DNA of 64,000 bases from Streptomyces sp. NBC_01255 (GCF_036226445.1 NZ_CP108474.1:6200001-6264000), one strand, 5' to 3'; counted from the stretch's first letter, positions 43,968 through 53,511 are shown. A program made the numbers and translations. Notes: generated from the sequence alone by a model not told the origin.

Positions 43968-45278
43968 ATGGAGCAGTCGATGCCGGAGAGCGGCCAGAAA
44001 ACAACACAAGGGCACATAACCGAGAGCGCTCCGGTCGCTCCGGCCGCCGGCGGCGTCCCCGCCGCCCGGAGCGTGGGACTGCTCGTCACCCTCGTCCTGG
44101 GCGGGCTCACCGCCCTGCCGCCGCTCTCCATGGACATGTACCTGCCGGCGCTGCCGGAGGTCACCGGAGCGCTCCACGCACCGGCCGCCACCGTCCAGCT
44201 CACGCTCACCGCCTGCCTCGCCGGCATGGCCCTCGGCCAGCTCGTCGTCGGCCCCATGAGCGACAAGTGGGGCCGCCGCCGCCCGCTGCTCGTCGGCATG
44301 GTCGTGTACGTCCTCGCCACCGCCGTCTGCGCCCTCGCGCCCACCGCCGAACTCCTCATCGGCTTCCGGCTGCTCCAGGGCCTCGCGGGCGCCGCCGGCA
44401 TCGTCATCGCCCGCGCCGTCGTCCGCGACCTCTACGACGGCGTCGAGATGGCCCGCTTCTTCTCCACCCTGATGCTGATCTCCGGCGCCGCCCCGATCGT
44501 CGCGCCCCTCATCGGCGGCCAGATCCTCCGGGTCACCGACTGGCGGGGCGTCTTCCACGTCCTCACCGTCATCGGCATCCTGCTCACCCTCGTCGTCTGG
44601 CGCTTCCTCGGCGAGACGCTCCCGCCCGAGCGGCGCCACGAGGGCGGCGTCGGCGACGCACTGCGCACCATGCGCGGACTCCTCGCCGACCGGGTCTTCA
44701 CCGGCTACATGCTGACCGGCGGGCTCGCCTTCGCGGCCCTCTTCGCGTACATCTCGGCCTCGCCGTTCGTCGTCCAGGAGATCTACGGGGCCTCGCCGCA
44801 GACCTTCAGCCTGCTCTTCGGCGTCAACTCGATCGGCCTCGTCATCGTCGGCCAGATCAACGGCAAGCTCCTCGTCGGCCGCGTCCGCCTCGACAAGGTG
44901 CTCGGCTGGGGCGTCGGGACCATCCTGCTCGCCTCCCTCGCCCTGCTCCTCATGACGGCCGGCGTCTTCGGCGAGGTCGGGCTCGTGCCGATCGCCGCCG
45001 GACTCTTCGTCCTCATGTCCGCGATGGGCCTGGCCCTGCCCAACACCAACGCCCAGGCCCTCATGCGGACCCCGCACGCGGCCGGCTCCGCCTCCGCGCT
45101 CCTCGGCACCTCGTCGTTCCTCGTCGGCGCCGTCGCCTCCCCGCTCGTCGGCATCGCGGGCGAGCACACGGCCGTCCCGATGGCCGTCGTCCAGCTCACC
45201 TGCGCCGCCCTGTCCCTGGCCTGCTTCCTGGGCCTGTGCCGCCCGTGGCAGTCGGGCAGGACGGCCACGGGCATCTGA
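43968..45278 (+). CDS. Bcr/CflA-family MFS multidrug exporter
   Basis: 436 aa with 12 predicted TM segments. PLSMDMYLPALPEV in TM1 and GPMSDKWGRRRPLL after TM2 are the Bcr/CflA signatures. Divergent from the Gfo/Idh gene across an 81-bp gap. ATG at 43968 is used; the in-frame ATG at 43980 is an alternative. Substrate unknown. Confidence 0.88.
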   Translation: MEQSMPESGQKTTQGHITESAPVAPAAGGVPAARSVGLLVTLVLGGLTALPPLSMDMYLPALPEVTGALHAPAATVQLTLTACLAGMALGQLVVGPMSDKWGRRRPLLVGMVVYVLATAVCALAPTAELLIGFRLLQGLAGAAGIVIARAVVRDLYDGVEMARFFSTLMLISGAAPIVAPLIGGQILRVTDWRGVFHVLTVIGILLTLVVWRFLGETLPPERRHEGGVGDALRTMRGLLADRVFTGYMLTGGLAFAALFAYISASPFVVQEIYGASPQTFSLLFGVNSIGLVIVGQINGKLLVGRVRLDKVLGWGVGTILLASLALLLMTAGVFGEVGLVPIAAGLFVLMSAMGLALPNTNAQALMRTPHAAGSASALLGTSSFLVGAVASPLVGIAGEHTAVPMAVVQLTCAALSLACFLGLCRPWQSGRTATGI

Positions 45279-45311
45279 CAGGACGGCGCTCGCGCGGGGA
45301 GGCCGGGCGGG

Positions 45312-45983
45312 TCAGTACCCGCGGCTCCCCATCTGGCCGAGGGCCTGGACCTGGCTGGCCTGGACCGTGACGGCGTGCTGCACGTTCTCGGGCAGGACGT
45401 CGAGCGCGACGATGTGCGCCACGACGGTGCCGAGGCGCATGACCACGACGTCGACGTCGACCTCGTCGTCCCGGACCGCCTCGGTCTCGTCGGCATGGGA
45501 TTCCACGGTCTTCTGCTGCCAGCGGCCGCCGGACTTGGCATCCGCCTTGCGCCACCGGTCCACCTGGCCCTTCATCGCCGTCTTCGCCTGCTCGGCCGTT
45601 TCGAACGAGAAGAGCCGGAACTCCACGCGGGTGTCGGACGAGTCGCTCCGCTCCTCCATGTCTTTCCCCGCGACGGCGACGAGACCGGCGCAGGAGATGC
45701 CTTCCTCCTTGGCGCAGTACTCGGCGGCCTCGGCCTCCTGGGCCAGGAAGGGATCGCCCCCGACCATGACGTCGCCCACCTGGGACTCGATCGGGAGCGC
45801 GTGCATCAGCGAGGTCGGGTCCAGCTCGATGGGGGGCTGCGTCGGATCCCCCGCCCCCTGGAGGTTCTCCCCGGGAGCGCCCGACGCCTTCCCGCTCCCG
45901 GCGGCCGGGACGCTCTCCTCGCATCCTGTCAGCGCCAGCACCAACGCCGCTGCCACGGCAGCCCCCCGTACGGCACCCTTCAC
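45312..45983 (-). CDS. Putative lipoprotein
   Basis: 223 aa. The signal peptide ends with the lipobox LALTGC near residue 20, so the mature protein should be membrane-anchored. The GTG at 45983, preceded by GAGGAG at 5-6 nt, is preferred over the upstream in-frame ATG at 46031, which would bury the signal. The mature part has two Cys (EYCAKEEGISCAG) probably forming a disulfide. I do not recognise the family. Divergent from the Rsm22-like gene. Confidence 0.7.
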   Translation of the reverse strand: MKGAVRGAAVAAALVLALTGCEESVPAAGSGKASGAPGENLQGAGDPTQPPIELDPTSLMHALPIESQVGDVMVGGDPFLAQEAEAAEYCAKEEGISCAGLVAVAGKDMEERSDSSDTRVEFRLFSFETAEQAKTAMKGQVDRWRKADAKSGGRWQQKTVESHADETEAVRDDEVDVDVVVMRLGTVVAHIVALDVLPENVQHAVTVQASQVQALGQMGSRGY

Positions 45984-46136
45984 ATGAACTCCTCTTGAAG
46001 CGATCGCGACCGAAAAAGTTGGCATGAACACCCAACATCATCAACGGCCGATCGACCAACTCCCGTGCCCCGCCGGGCCCCTCGCGACCAGGGCACACGC
46101 CGGAACCGGCGGCGGGATGCGGCCCCCTGGGGGCCC

Positions 46137-46142
46137 TAGAAT
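46137..46142 (+). promoter_or_regulatory. -10 element for a leaderless transcript
   Basis: TAGAAT ends 6 nt before the GTG at 46149 and no ribosome-binding site is visible, which is the classic layout of leaderless mRNAs in Streptomyces with transcription starting at the start codon. Confidence 0.5.
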
Positions 46143-46148
46143 GTCGCG

Positions 46149-47135
46149 GTGAACGCCCCCGCCTCCCCTCCCTCCGCCGAGTCCCTGCGCGCCGCCCTCG
46201 CCGGGCTCCTCGACGGGCTGCCGCCCACCCAGGCGGCCAAGGCCGTCGAGCGGCTGATCGCCAACTACCGGGGCACCACCCCGACGGACGCCCCCGTGCT
46301 GCGCGACCGCTCCGACGTCGCCGCGTATGCCGCGTACCGGATGCCGGCGACCTTCGAGGCGGTACGGGGCGTCCTCGACGCCCTGCGGGACGCCGCGCCC
46401 GACTGGGCGCCCGCCACGCACACCGACGTCGGCGGCGGCACCGGCGCGGCGAGCTGGGCCGTCGCCGAGGCCTGGGGCGAGGCACCGCCCCGGACCACCG
46501 TCCTCGACTGGGCCGAGCCCGCCCTCGCGCTCGGCCGCGAGCTGGCGGCCGGCGCCCTCGACGCCGAATGGCGGCGCGAGCGGATCGGCACCGCGCTGAA
46601 GCTCGCGGACACCGACCTCGTCACCGTCTCGTACGTCCTCAAGGAACTCACCGCGCCCGACCGCACGGCGCTCGTGACCGAGGCGGCGCGCGCCGCGCGG
46701 GCGGTCGTGATCGTCGAGCCCGGCACCCCCGACGGCTACGAGCGGATCATCGCCGCCCGCACCCTGCTGATCGACGCCGGATTCACCGTCGCCGCGCCCT
46801 GCCCGCACAGCGGGGCCTGCCCGATCGTGCCGGGCACCGACTGGTGCCACTTCTCGGCCCGCGTGAGCAGGTCCTCGCTGCACCGCCAGGTGAAGGGCGG
46901 CTCCCTGCCGTACGAGGACGAGAAGTACAGCTACGTCGCGGCCACCAGGTTCCCGGTGACCCCGGTCGTCTCCCGCGTCACCCGCAGGCCGCAGATCCGC
47001 AAGGGCCTCGTCCAGCTCGACCTGTGCGGCCCCGACGGGCTCGCCCGGGAGACGGTCACCAAGCGCCACGGGCCCCTGTACAAGCAGGCCCGCAACGCCG
47101 AGTGGGGCGACTCCTGGCCGCCGGAGACCGACTGA
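46149..47135 (+). CDS. Rsm22-like small ribosomal subunit methyltransferase-family protein
   Basis: 328 aa. A degenerate SAM-binding motif (TDVGGGTGAASWAV, residues about 92-105) lies in the first half. The second half carries the Cys-rich CPHSGACPI and DWCHFSARV segments that mark the Rsm22 family and probably hold an Fe-S cluster. Family members in mitochondria are needed for small-subunit assembly. It appears to be leaderless and monocistronic. Confidence 0.85.
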   Translation: MNAPASPPSAESLRAALAGLLDGLPPTQAAKAVERLIANYRGTTPTDAPVLRDRSDVAAYAAYRMPATFEAVRGVLDALRDAAPDWAPATHTDVGGGTGAASWAVAEAWGEAPPRTTVLDWAEPALALGRELAAGALDAEWRRERIGTALKLADTDLVTVSYVLKELTAPDRTALVTEAARAARAVVIVEPGTPDGYERIIAARTLLIDAGFTVAAPCPHSGACPIVPGTDWCHFSARVSRSSLHRQVKGGSLPYEDEKYSYVAATRFPVTPVVSRVTRRPQIRKGLVQLDLCGPDGLARETVTKRHGPLYKQARNAEWGDSWPPETD

Positions 47136-47147
47136 GCGCCAGGGGCT

Positions 47148-47978
47148 CTAGAGCCGGAGCTCCTGCGTGCAGCACTTCACGCTGCCGCCGCCCTTGAGGA
47201 GCTCGCCCAGGTCCATCCCGACCGGCTCGAAGCCCCGCTCCCGCAGCGGCTCGAAGAGGCCCACCGCCGCCTGCGGCAGCAGCACGTGCAGACCGTCGCT
47301 CACCGCGTTCAGCCCGAGCGCCGCCGCGTCCTCGTCCGTCGCGATCAGCGCGTCCGGGAAGAGCCGGGCGAGCACCGCGCGACTGCCCGGCGAGAAGGCG
47401 GCCGGGTAGTACATGACCTCGTCCCGGGCGTCGTCCAGGACGCACAGCGCCGTGTCCAGGTGGTAATAGCGCGGGTCCACCAGGTCCAGACCGATCACCG
47501 GCCGGCCGAAGAACTCCTGCGCCTCCCCGTGGGAGAGCGGGCTGGCGCGGAAACCGCGCCCCGCGAGGATCCACGAGGCGGTGACGGCGAAGTCGCCCTC
47601 GCCCTCGTTGACGTGCTCCGGGAGCCGGAGCACGTCACCGGGCCAACCGTTCCTGCGGAACCAGGACAGGTGCGCGGCGGCCTCGTCGGCCCGCTCGGCA
47701 TGGGCGAACTTCGCGCCGAGGACCCGGCCGTCGACGACGGTGGCGCCGTTCGCCGCGAAGACCATGTCCGGCAGCGCCGGGTCGGGAGCCAGGAGCTCCA
47801 CGGTGTGGCCCAGCGCACGGTAGCGGTCGCGCAGGTCCTCCCACTGGGCGAGGGCCAGCGGCAGGTCGACCGGTTTCGTGGGGTCCATCCAGGGATTGAT
47901 CGAGTACGTCACCGTGAAGTGCGTGGGTGGGCACATCAGGTAACGGCGGGGCGAGGACGTGCGCGGAGTGGGGCGCAA
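47148..47978 (-). CDS. DDAH/amidinotransferase-superfamily hydrolase
   Basis: 276 aa guanidine-modifying enzyme. The catalytic Cys lies in GGSVKCCTQE at the C-terminus, the His in YYHLDTALCVL, and FAANGATVVDG and EGEGDFAV are further family motifs. Dimethylarginine hydrolysis to citrulline is the likely reaction; arginine deiminase-like or ornithine-forming activity is possible. I place the start at the TTG at 47978, 6 nt after GAGGAG; the ATG 17 codons later is the alternative. It converges on the Rsm22-like gene with 12 bp between them. Confidence 0.83.
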   Translation of the reverse strand: MRPTPRTSSPRRYLMCPPTHFTVTYSINPWMDPTKPVDLPLALAQWEDLRDRYRALGHTVELLAPDPALPDMVFAANGATVVDGRVLGAKFAHAERADEAAAHLSWFRRNGWPGDVLRLPEHVNEGEGDFAVTASWILAGRGFRASPLSHGEAQEFFGRPVIGLDLVDPRYYHLDTALCVLDDARDEVMYYPAAFSPGSRAVLARLFPDALIATDEDAAALGLNAVSDGLHVLLPQAAVGLFEPLRERGFEPVGMDLGELLKGGGSVKCCTQELRL

Positions 47979-48210
47979 TGTGGGCTCCTCACGAACGGGC
48001 GGACGGAAGAACCGAAGATCGGTGGACCCATGGTCCGCCCTGGGCGCGTCCCGCGCAGTGGACCGTTCGGGTGGTTCGCACGTCCCACCCGCACCACCAC
48101 CCCGCACACCCCGTTTCCGCACCCCGGTTCCACACTCCGGTCACCCGAGGCGCAGGATGGTGGGACCATGGGCAGAGCCGAACGGGCGAGCATGAGCTGT
48201 GAGGGGATAG

Positions 48211-48990
48211 ATGGGCGACGGCATCGGCCGCTACCGCGGCACGGAGAGCAAACTCGCACAGTGGCTGCGCAGGCGCCCGAAACGCACCGCGGCCGACGAC
48301 GAGAACGACCGCGAGAAGCTGCTCCTGGCCACCGCCGCCGCCGGGCTGCCCCTCGCCCCCGCCGCGTATCCCGTCGGCTACAGCTGTTCCTGTGAGCGGA
48401 TCGGCTGTCCCACCCCCGCCCGGCACCCCGTCTCCTTCGCGTGGCAGACCCAGTCGACCACCGACCGCGCCCAGATCGAGCGCTGGGCGCGGAACGAGCC
48501 CGAGGCGAACTTCGTCACCGCCACCGGCATGGTCCACGACGTCCTCGACGTGCCGATGGCCGCCGGCCGCGCCGCCCTGGAGCGGCTGCTCGCCGAGGGC
48601 GTCGAGGTCGGACCGGTCGCCGAGTCCGCCGACGTCGACACGGTCGGCGGGCGCATGCTCTTCTTCACCGCCACCCGCGGCACCCCCGAGGACGAGGACG
48701 AGTGGTGGCCCTGTGAGCTCGACTGCCACCCGGAGACGATGGACGAGCACCCGGGGCTGCGCTGGCACTGCCGCGGCAGCTACGTCCTCGTACCGCCGGC
48801 CCGGCTGCCCGGGGACGAGGACGCCCATCCGGTGGTCGCCTGGCTTCGCGGACCCGAGCACCCGCTGCCGGACCCGCTGAACCTCCTGGAGACCCTCCAG
48901 GACGCCTGCGCGCGCCACGCGGCCGCGCGGGAGGCGGAGAGCGACGGGGAGCACACGGCCCACGAGATCGCCTGGCCGCTGACCCGCTGA
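48211..48990 (+). CDS. Bifunctional primase/polymerase (prim-pol)-like domain protein
   Basis: 259 aa. The N-terminal CSCERIGCPTPARHP segment (a Cys cluster near residues 59-67) and LLLATAAAGLPLAPAAYPVG follow actinobacterial proteins with a bifunctional DNA primase/polymerase N-terminal domain. No helicase domain is attached, so a stand-alone regulatory or inactive relative is possible. It is divergent from the DDAH-type gene across 232 bp. Confidence 0.72.
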   Translation: MGDGIGRYRGTESKLAQWLRRRPKRTAADDENDREKLLLATAAAGLPLAPAAYPVGYSCSCERIGCPTPARHPVSFAWQTQSTTDRAQIERWARNEPEANFVTATGMVHDVLDVPMAAGRAALERLLAEGVEVGPVAESADVDTVGGRMLFFTATRGTPEDEDEWWPCELDCHPETMDEHPGLRWHCRGSYVLVPPARLPGDEDAHPVVAWLRGPEHPLPDPLNLLETLQDACARHAAAREAESDGEHTAHEIAWPLTR

Positions 48991-49074
48991 CCCGCTGACC
49001 CGCTGACCCTCCGAGCCCCCGTCCGCAGAGCCCCCGACCCGCCGAGCCCCCGTCCGCAGAGCCTCCGACCCGCC
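48976..49074. repeat. Short tandem repeats after the prim-pol gene
   Basis: Four copies of CCGCTGAC (48976-49007) begin in the last codons of the gene and carry its stop. They are followed by two 31-bp copies (49013-49043 and 49044-49074) that differ at one base. They lie in a convergent gap. Confidence 0.85.
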
Positions 49075-49102
49075 GAGTCCCCGGCCTGTCGCGCGGGACC
49101 GG

Positions 49103-50140
49103 CTACGAGCCCTCCGCGCCCACGACGCCCTGGAGCCGGCCCGCGATCGTGACGCCGTCGCGGTCCGTGCCCGCCGGCTTCACCAGGACCGCCAGGTTCG
49201 ACACCCACTCCTTGGTGACGGTGTTCTTCACCTCGCCGGTCAGCAGCGCCTTGACGTCCGGGCCGACCTTCGGCCGGTAGCCCTGCGCCGCCGTCTGCCG
49301 CTCGAAGTACCGGGTCGCGAAGAAGACGAACGCGCCGCCGTCCTTCGTCCGCAGCCCCAGCGGGGCGAAGTCGCCCTGGTCCGCGACGCGGTCGATGTAC
49401 TGGGTGGCGAGCCCCGGCCGCTTCGCGGTCTTCTGCCGCTGCTCGCGCCACAGCGAGGTGTGCGGCCCCGCCGCGTACGGCCCCGGCTTCCCCTCCTGCA
49501 GATACGCCACGTACTCCGCCCCGAGGTCGCCGGGCGCGACCGCGAGGGCGTCGGTGTCCGCGGCGACCGGCACCGCGTACCCCTCCTCCTCGGCGAACTC
49601 GGGCACCGCCTGCGCGCTGAGGACCACCAGGTGGGCGACCTCCCACAGCTCGTCGGGTCCGTTGCGTACGAAGGCGAGGACCCAGCGCTGGTCGGCGCGG
49701 CCCTCGTCTACGTCGTGGTTCGAGTCGGTGTCCGCGACGAACCAGCGCGGCCAGCCCGCCTTGCGGGGCACGACGAACCGCGCGTCGCTCAGTTCGAGGG
49801 CCCGGTGGTCCGGGTTGCCGCCGGGGCTCGTGACCGCCCGCGAGCGCAGGCCCGCCTGGTTGATCGCCCCGAGCGGACCGGTGACCCGGTCCGAGTCGAG
49901 CGCGGGGTCGTTGGCCTTGTCGGCCCGGTTGTACGCGGCGGTGAAGTCGGCGAGGGCCTGCGAGGCCTCGGACGTCGTCACCGCCGGAAGCAGCGCCGTC
50001 TCACCGTGGACCGTCACGCAGCCGCTCGCGGTCAGCGCCAGCACGGTCGTCGCCGCGGTGGCCGCCAGCGCCCTCACCGGTCGCGCCGCGAAGCGCTCAA
50101 CCGGTCGTCTCGGCGCTCGCCTCAGCCTCAGCCTTCTCAT
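49103..50140 (-). CDS. Secreted lipoprotein encoded with efeU
   Basis: 345 aa. An Arg-rich N-terminus and a hydrophobic stretch end in the lipobox LTASGC (Cys near residue 41). The mature part contains ALADFTAAYNRADKAND and a long alpha/beta region; I do not recognise the family. With the ATG at 50140, preceded by AGAAGG inside efeU, it overlaps efeU by 44 bp. A GTG at 50078 would give a shorter signal without overlap. It is last in the efeO-efeB-efeU run. Confidence 0.7.
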   Translation of the reverse strand: MRRLRLRRAPRRPVERFAARPVRALAATAATTVLALTASGCVTVHGETALLPAVTTSEASQALADFTAAYNRADKANDPALDSDRVTGPLGAINQAGLRSRAVTSPGGNPDHRALELSDARFVVPRKAGWPRWFVADTDSNHDVDEGRADQRWVLAFVRNGPDELWEVAHLVVLSAQAVPEFAEEEGYAVPVAADTDALAVAPGDLGAEYVAYLQEGKPGPYAAGPHTSLWREQRQKTAKRPGLATQYIDRVADQGDFAPLGLRTKDGGAFVFFATRYFERQTAAQGYRPKVGPDVKALLTGEVKNTVTKEWVSNLAVLVKPAGTDRDGVTIAGRLQGVVGAEGS

Positions 50141-50978
50141 CGGTCGCCTTCTGCTTCTCCACCCGCACGGACGGACCCGACCCTATCGGGGCCAGGAACA
50201 GCGCGAGCGTCGGGATCAGATACAGCGCCCACACCGTGACCTGAAGGACCGTCGGGTCCGGCTGGAAGTTGAACACGCCCTTGAGGAGCGTGCCGTACCA
50301 GCTGTCCGGCGGGATCGTCGCCGAGACGTCGAAGGCCTTGTTCGCGAGGCCGTCGAGGAAGCGCGCCTCCTGGAGGTCGTGCACGCCGTAGGCGAGGACG
50401 CCCGCCGCCACCACGACCAGCATCCCGCCGGTCCAGGTGAAGAACTTCGCCAGGTTGATCCGCACCGCGCCCCGGTAGAACAGCCAGCCCAGCAGTACCG
50501 CCGTGAGCAGGCCGAGGACGACACCGGCCAGCGGCGCGTACGAACCGTCGGAGGAGGCCCGGACCGACGCCCACACGAAGAGCGCCGTCTCCAGGCCCTC
50601 GCGCCCCACCGCCAGGAACGCGGTCGCGACCAGCGCGCCCGTACCCATCTGAAGGGCCGCGTCAAGGCGTCCGTGCAGCTCGGCCCTCAGATGCCGGGCC
50701 GTGCGCCGCATCCAGAAGACCATCCAGGTCACCAGGACGACCGCGACGATCGACAGCGTGCCGCCGAGCAGCTCCTGCGCCTCGAAGGTCAGCTCCTGGG
50801 AGCCGAACTCGAGGCCCGCGCCGAAGGCCAGCGCCACCCCCACGGCCACACCGATGCCGATCCAGATCGGCTTCAGCGCGTCCCTGCGCCCGGTCTTCAC
50901 CAGGTACGCGATGAGGATGCAGACGACGAGGCTCGCCTCCAGGCCCTCGCGCAGGCCGATCAGATAGTTACCGAACAC
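50097..50978 (-). CDS. efeU: FTR1-family iron permease EfeU
   Basis: 293 aa with about seven TM segments. The two REGLE iron-translocation motifs are present: LREGLEASLV near the N-terminus (residues 9-18) and GREGLETALF in the fourth segment. It carries ferric or ferrous iron across the membrane with EfeO and EfeB outside. It starts 30 bp after efeB. The C-terminus is a charged cytoplasmic tail. Confidence 0.93.
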   Translation of the reverse strand: MFGNYLIGLREGLEASLVVCILIAYLVKTGRRDALKPIWIGIGVAVGVALAFGAGLEFGSQELTFEAQELLGGTLSIVAVVLVTWMVFWMRRTARHLRAELHGRLDAALQMGTGALVATAFLAVGREGLETALFVWASVRASSDGSYAPLAGVVLGLLTAVLLGWLFYRGAVRINLAKFFTWTGGMLVVVAAGVLAYGVHDLQEARFLDGLANKAFDVSATIPPDSWYGTLLKGVFNFQPDPTVLQVTVWALYLIPTLALFLAPIGSGPSVRVEKQKATDEKAEAEASAETTG

Positions 50979-51008
50979 GTCGGTTCCCTCCCGGGGTTGC
51001 GTGGAGCG

Positions 51009-52268
51009 TCACGAGAACAGCGCCCGGCCCCACCAGTCGTCCTTGCCCCGGACGCCCGGCGGGATCGCGAACAGCGCCGAACCCACGTGCTGGATGTACT
51101 CGTTGAGGGCGTCGGCGCGGCCGAGCGAGGTCTGTACGGGGATGAAACCGGTCCGGACGTCCTTCTGGTACGCGAGGAAGAACAGGCCCGCCTCCAACCG
51201 GCCGAGGCCGTCCGTGCCGTCCGTGAAGGAGTAGCCGCGCCGCAGGATCGTCGCCCCGGCGTTGGTGTCCGGATGCGCGAGCCGGACGTGCGAGTCCGGC
51301 TTCATCGCCTTCAGGAACGGCTCGTCGTGTTCCTTGGCCTTGCCGACCGGGGCGCCCTCGCGCTTGTCGCGGCCGAAGATGTCCTCCTGCTCGCCCAGCG
51401 GGGTGCGGTCCCAGGTCTCGACGTTCATGCGGATGCGGCGGGCCACGAGGTACGAGCCGCCGTCCATCCACGCCGCCGGACCCTCGGCGTCCTTGCCGGA
51501 GACCCACACGTGCTTCGCGAGCCGCTCGGTCTCGGTGCCCGCGATGTTGCGGGTGCCGTCCTTGAAGCCGAAGAGGTTCCGCGGGGTCTGGGCGTCCGGG
51601 GTCGTCGAGGACGTCTTGCCGAAGCCCAGCTGCGACCAGCGCACCGCGACCTTGCCGAAACCGATCCGCGCGAGGTTCCGGATGGCGTGCACGGCGACCT
51701 GCGGGTCGTCCGCGCACGCCTGGACGCAGAGGTCGCCGCCGCTGCGCGCCGGATCCAGGTTGTCGCCAGGGAACTTGGGCAGCTCCACCAAGGCCCCGGG
51801 CCGCTTGTCCTTCAGCCCGAAACGCCCGTCGAAGAGCGTGGGGCCGAAGCCGATCGTGAGGGTGAGACGGGACGGCTTGAGGCCGAGGGCCTCGCCCGTG
51901 TCGTCCGGCGGCGCCTCCGCCAGCCCGCCGTACGCGCCGTCGCCGACCTCGGCGCCGGCCGTCATGCGCTCGGCGGCCCGCGTCCAGTCCTTGAGGAGCT
52001 GGACCAGCTCCGCGCGGTCCGTCGTCTTCACGTCGAAGGCGGCGAAGTGCAGCCGGTCCTGGACGGCGGTGGCGATACCGGCCTGGTGCGCGCCGTGGAA
52101 CGGCACGGCGGCGCCGGAGTCGGCGACGGGCGCGATGCCGTCCCCGCCCCGGGCCAGGGCCGCGGCCCCGCCCGCCGCGGCGGCACCGAGCGCGAGCCCG
52201 GCACCGCCCCAGCCGATGACCGTACGGCGGGAGGTGCCCCGCACCGGGAGATCCTGCTCCTCGGACAT
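51009..52268 (-). CDS. efeB: DyP-type peroxidase EfeB, Tat-exported
   Basis: 419 aa. The twin-arginine leader (GTSRRTVIGWGGAGLALGA, residues 11-29) directs it through Tat. The dye-peroxidase GxxDG motif reads FGFKDGTRNI, and the proximal His lies downstream in the C-terminal half. It is a heme peroxidase of the Efe system, proposed to oxidise Fe(II) or to take iron from heme. 19 bp separate it from efeO. Confidence 0.93.
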   Translation of the reverse strand: MSEEQDLPVRGTSRRTVIGWGGAGLALGAAAAGGAAALARGGDGIAPVADSGAAVPFHGAHQAGIATAVQDRLHFAAFDVKTTDRAELVQLLKDWTRAAERMTAGAEVGDGAYGGLAEAPPDDTGEALGLKPSRLTLTIGFGPTLFDGRFGLKDKRPGALVELPKFPGDNLDPARSGGDLCVQACADDPQVAVHAIRNLARIGFGKVAVRWSQLGFGKTSSTTPDAQTPRNLFGFKDGTRNIAGTETERLAKHVWVSGKDAEGPAAWMDGGSYLVARRIRMNVETWDRTPLGEQEDIFGRDKREGAPVGKAKEHDEPFLKAMKPDSHVRLAHPDTNAGATILRRGYSFTDGTDGLGRLEAGLFFLAYQKDVRTGFIPVQTSLGRADALNEYIQHVGSALFAIPPGVRGKDDWWGRALFS

Positions 52269-52287
52269 GTCCTCTGCTCCTTTCCCG

Positions 52288-53445
52288 CTACTTGACGACG
52301 GCGGCGGCGAGCTTGGAGAGCGGCTCGGCCAGCGCGTTGACGCCGTCCGACAGCTCCTTGCGCTCGGCCGGGCCGACCTTCTCGTACGAGGTGAAGACGT
52401 AGCTCGTCTTGTCCGTGCGGTACTTGTCGAGCAGCGTGTTCAGCGCGGCGAACTGCTTGTCGAGTTCGGCGACGAGCTTCGGGTCGTTCTTCGTGGCGAC
52501 CGGCTTGAGCAGGTCGAAGGACTTCTGCGCGCCCTCGACGTTCGCCTTGAAGTCGACGAGGTCGGTGTGGGAGTAGCGCTCCTCCTCGCCGGTGACCTTG
52601 CCGGTGGCGACCTCGTCCAGGAGCTCCTTGGCGCCGTTGGCCATCGAGGTCGGGGTGATCTCGGCCTTGCCGACGCGCTTCACCCAGTCCGCGAGGTCCT
52701 TGTCCAGGGTGTCCGCGAGCTGCTTCTCGGCGGCGCCGAGCTTCTTGTCCTTCCAGAGCGCCTTCTCCAGGCGGTGCCAGCCGGTCCAGTCCTTCGCCGG
52801 GTCCTGGCCCTCCTCCAGGCCGTCCTCGCGGACGTCGACCTTGGGGTCGATGTCGCCGAAGGACTCGGCGACGGGCTCGGTGCGCTCCCAGCCGATACGG
52901 GACTCGGCGTACGCCTTCTTCGCGGCGTCCATGTCACCGGCGCGGACGGCGTCGGTGAAGACCTTCACCTTGGGGAGGGTCGCGTCGGCCTGCGCCTGGA
53001 CGTACTGGCGGTAGGCGGCGACGGCGGCGTCCATCTCCGGGGAGCGCTCGGCGGTCGCGGCACCGGCGCCGGTGAGCGTGACCTGCTGGCGGATGCCGTC
53101 GCCGACCATGCCGGGCTTGCAGGCGATCGTGTAGGTGCCGGCCTTGATCTCGGCGGTGATCGTGGCCTTGGTGCCGGGGCCGATGTTCTCGCGCTCGGTG
53201 ACGATCCGGTCGTCCGGGTGGAGGACGTAGACCTCGGTGACCTTGGAGCCGCGGTTCTCGACGGCGAGCGTCACGTGACCGGCCGGGAACTCCTTCTTCG
53301 ACACCTCGCAGGAGTCGTCCTTGGCGATCACGGTGACCGCGCCGTCCGCTCCCTTGGCGTCGCTCTTCTCGGCGCAGCCCGTGACGGCGGTCAGGGCGGC
53401 CGCGGTCGCGGCGGCGGTGACGACGGAGAGGCGGACGGCTCGCAT
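52288..53445 (-). CDS. efeO: Iron uptake periplasmic/lipoprotein component EfeO
   Basis: 385 aa. A lipobox (TAVTGC near residue 24) anchors it. The N-terminal cupredoxin-like domain (about 40-125) and the C-terminal imelysin/M75 domain (about 140-385) with the HxxE motif GWHRLEKALW give the complete EfeO layout. It binds iron for EfeU. First gene of the minus-strand efe operon, under an iron-box-like site and a heptamer array. Confidence 0.93.
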   Translation of the reverse strand: MRAVRLSVVTAAATAAALTAVTGCAEKSDAKGADGAVTVIAKDDSCEVSKKEFPAGHVTLAVENRGSKVTEVYVLHPDDRIVTERENIGPGTKATITAEIKAGTYTIACKPGMVGDGIRQQVTLTGAGAATAERSPEMDAAVAAYRQYVQAQADATLPKVKVFTDAVRAGDMDAAKKAYAESRIGWERTEPVAESFGDIDPKVDVREDGLEEGQDPAKDWTGWHRLEKALWKDKKLGAAEKQLADTLDKDLADWVKRVGKAEITPTSMANGAKELLDEVATGKVTGEEERYSHTDLVDFKANVEGAQKSFDLLKPVATKNDPKLVAELDKQFAALNTLLDKYRTDKTSYVFTSYEKVGPAERKELSDGVNALAEPLSKLAAAVVK

Positions 53446-53511
53446 GGGGACTCCAGGAACGCGGGGGCAAGGGGTGGGACGCGCGGTGAAGCGGGGTGAG
53501 GCGGACCTAAC

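Noticed and set aside
45375..45998. Plus-strand open frame over the lipoprotein gene
   Set aside because: The minus strand has a lipobox, ribosome site and normal composition; the plus frame is a shadow.
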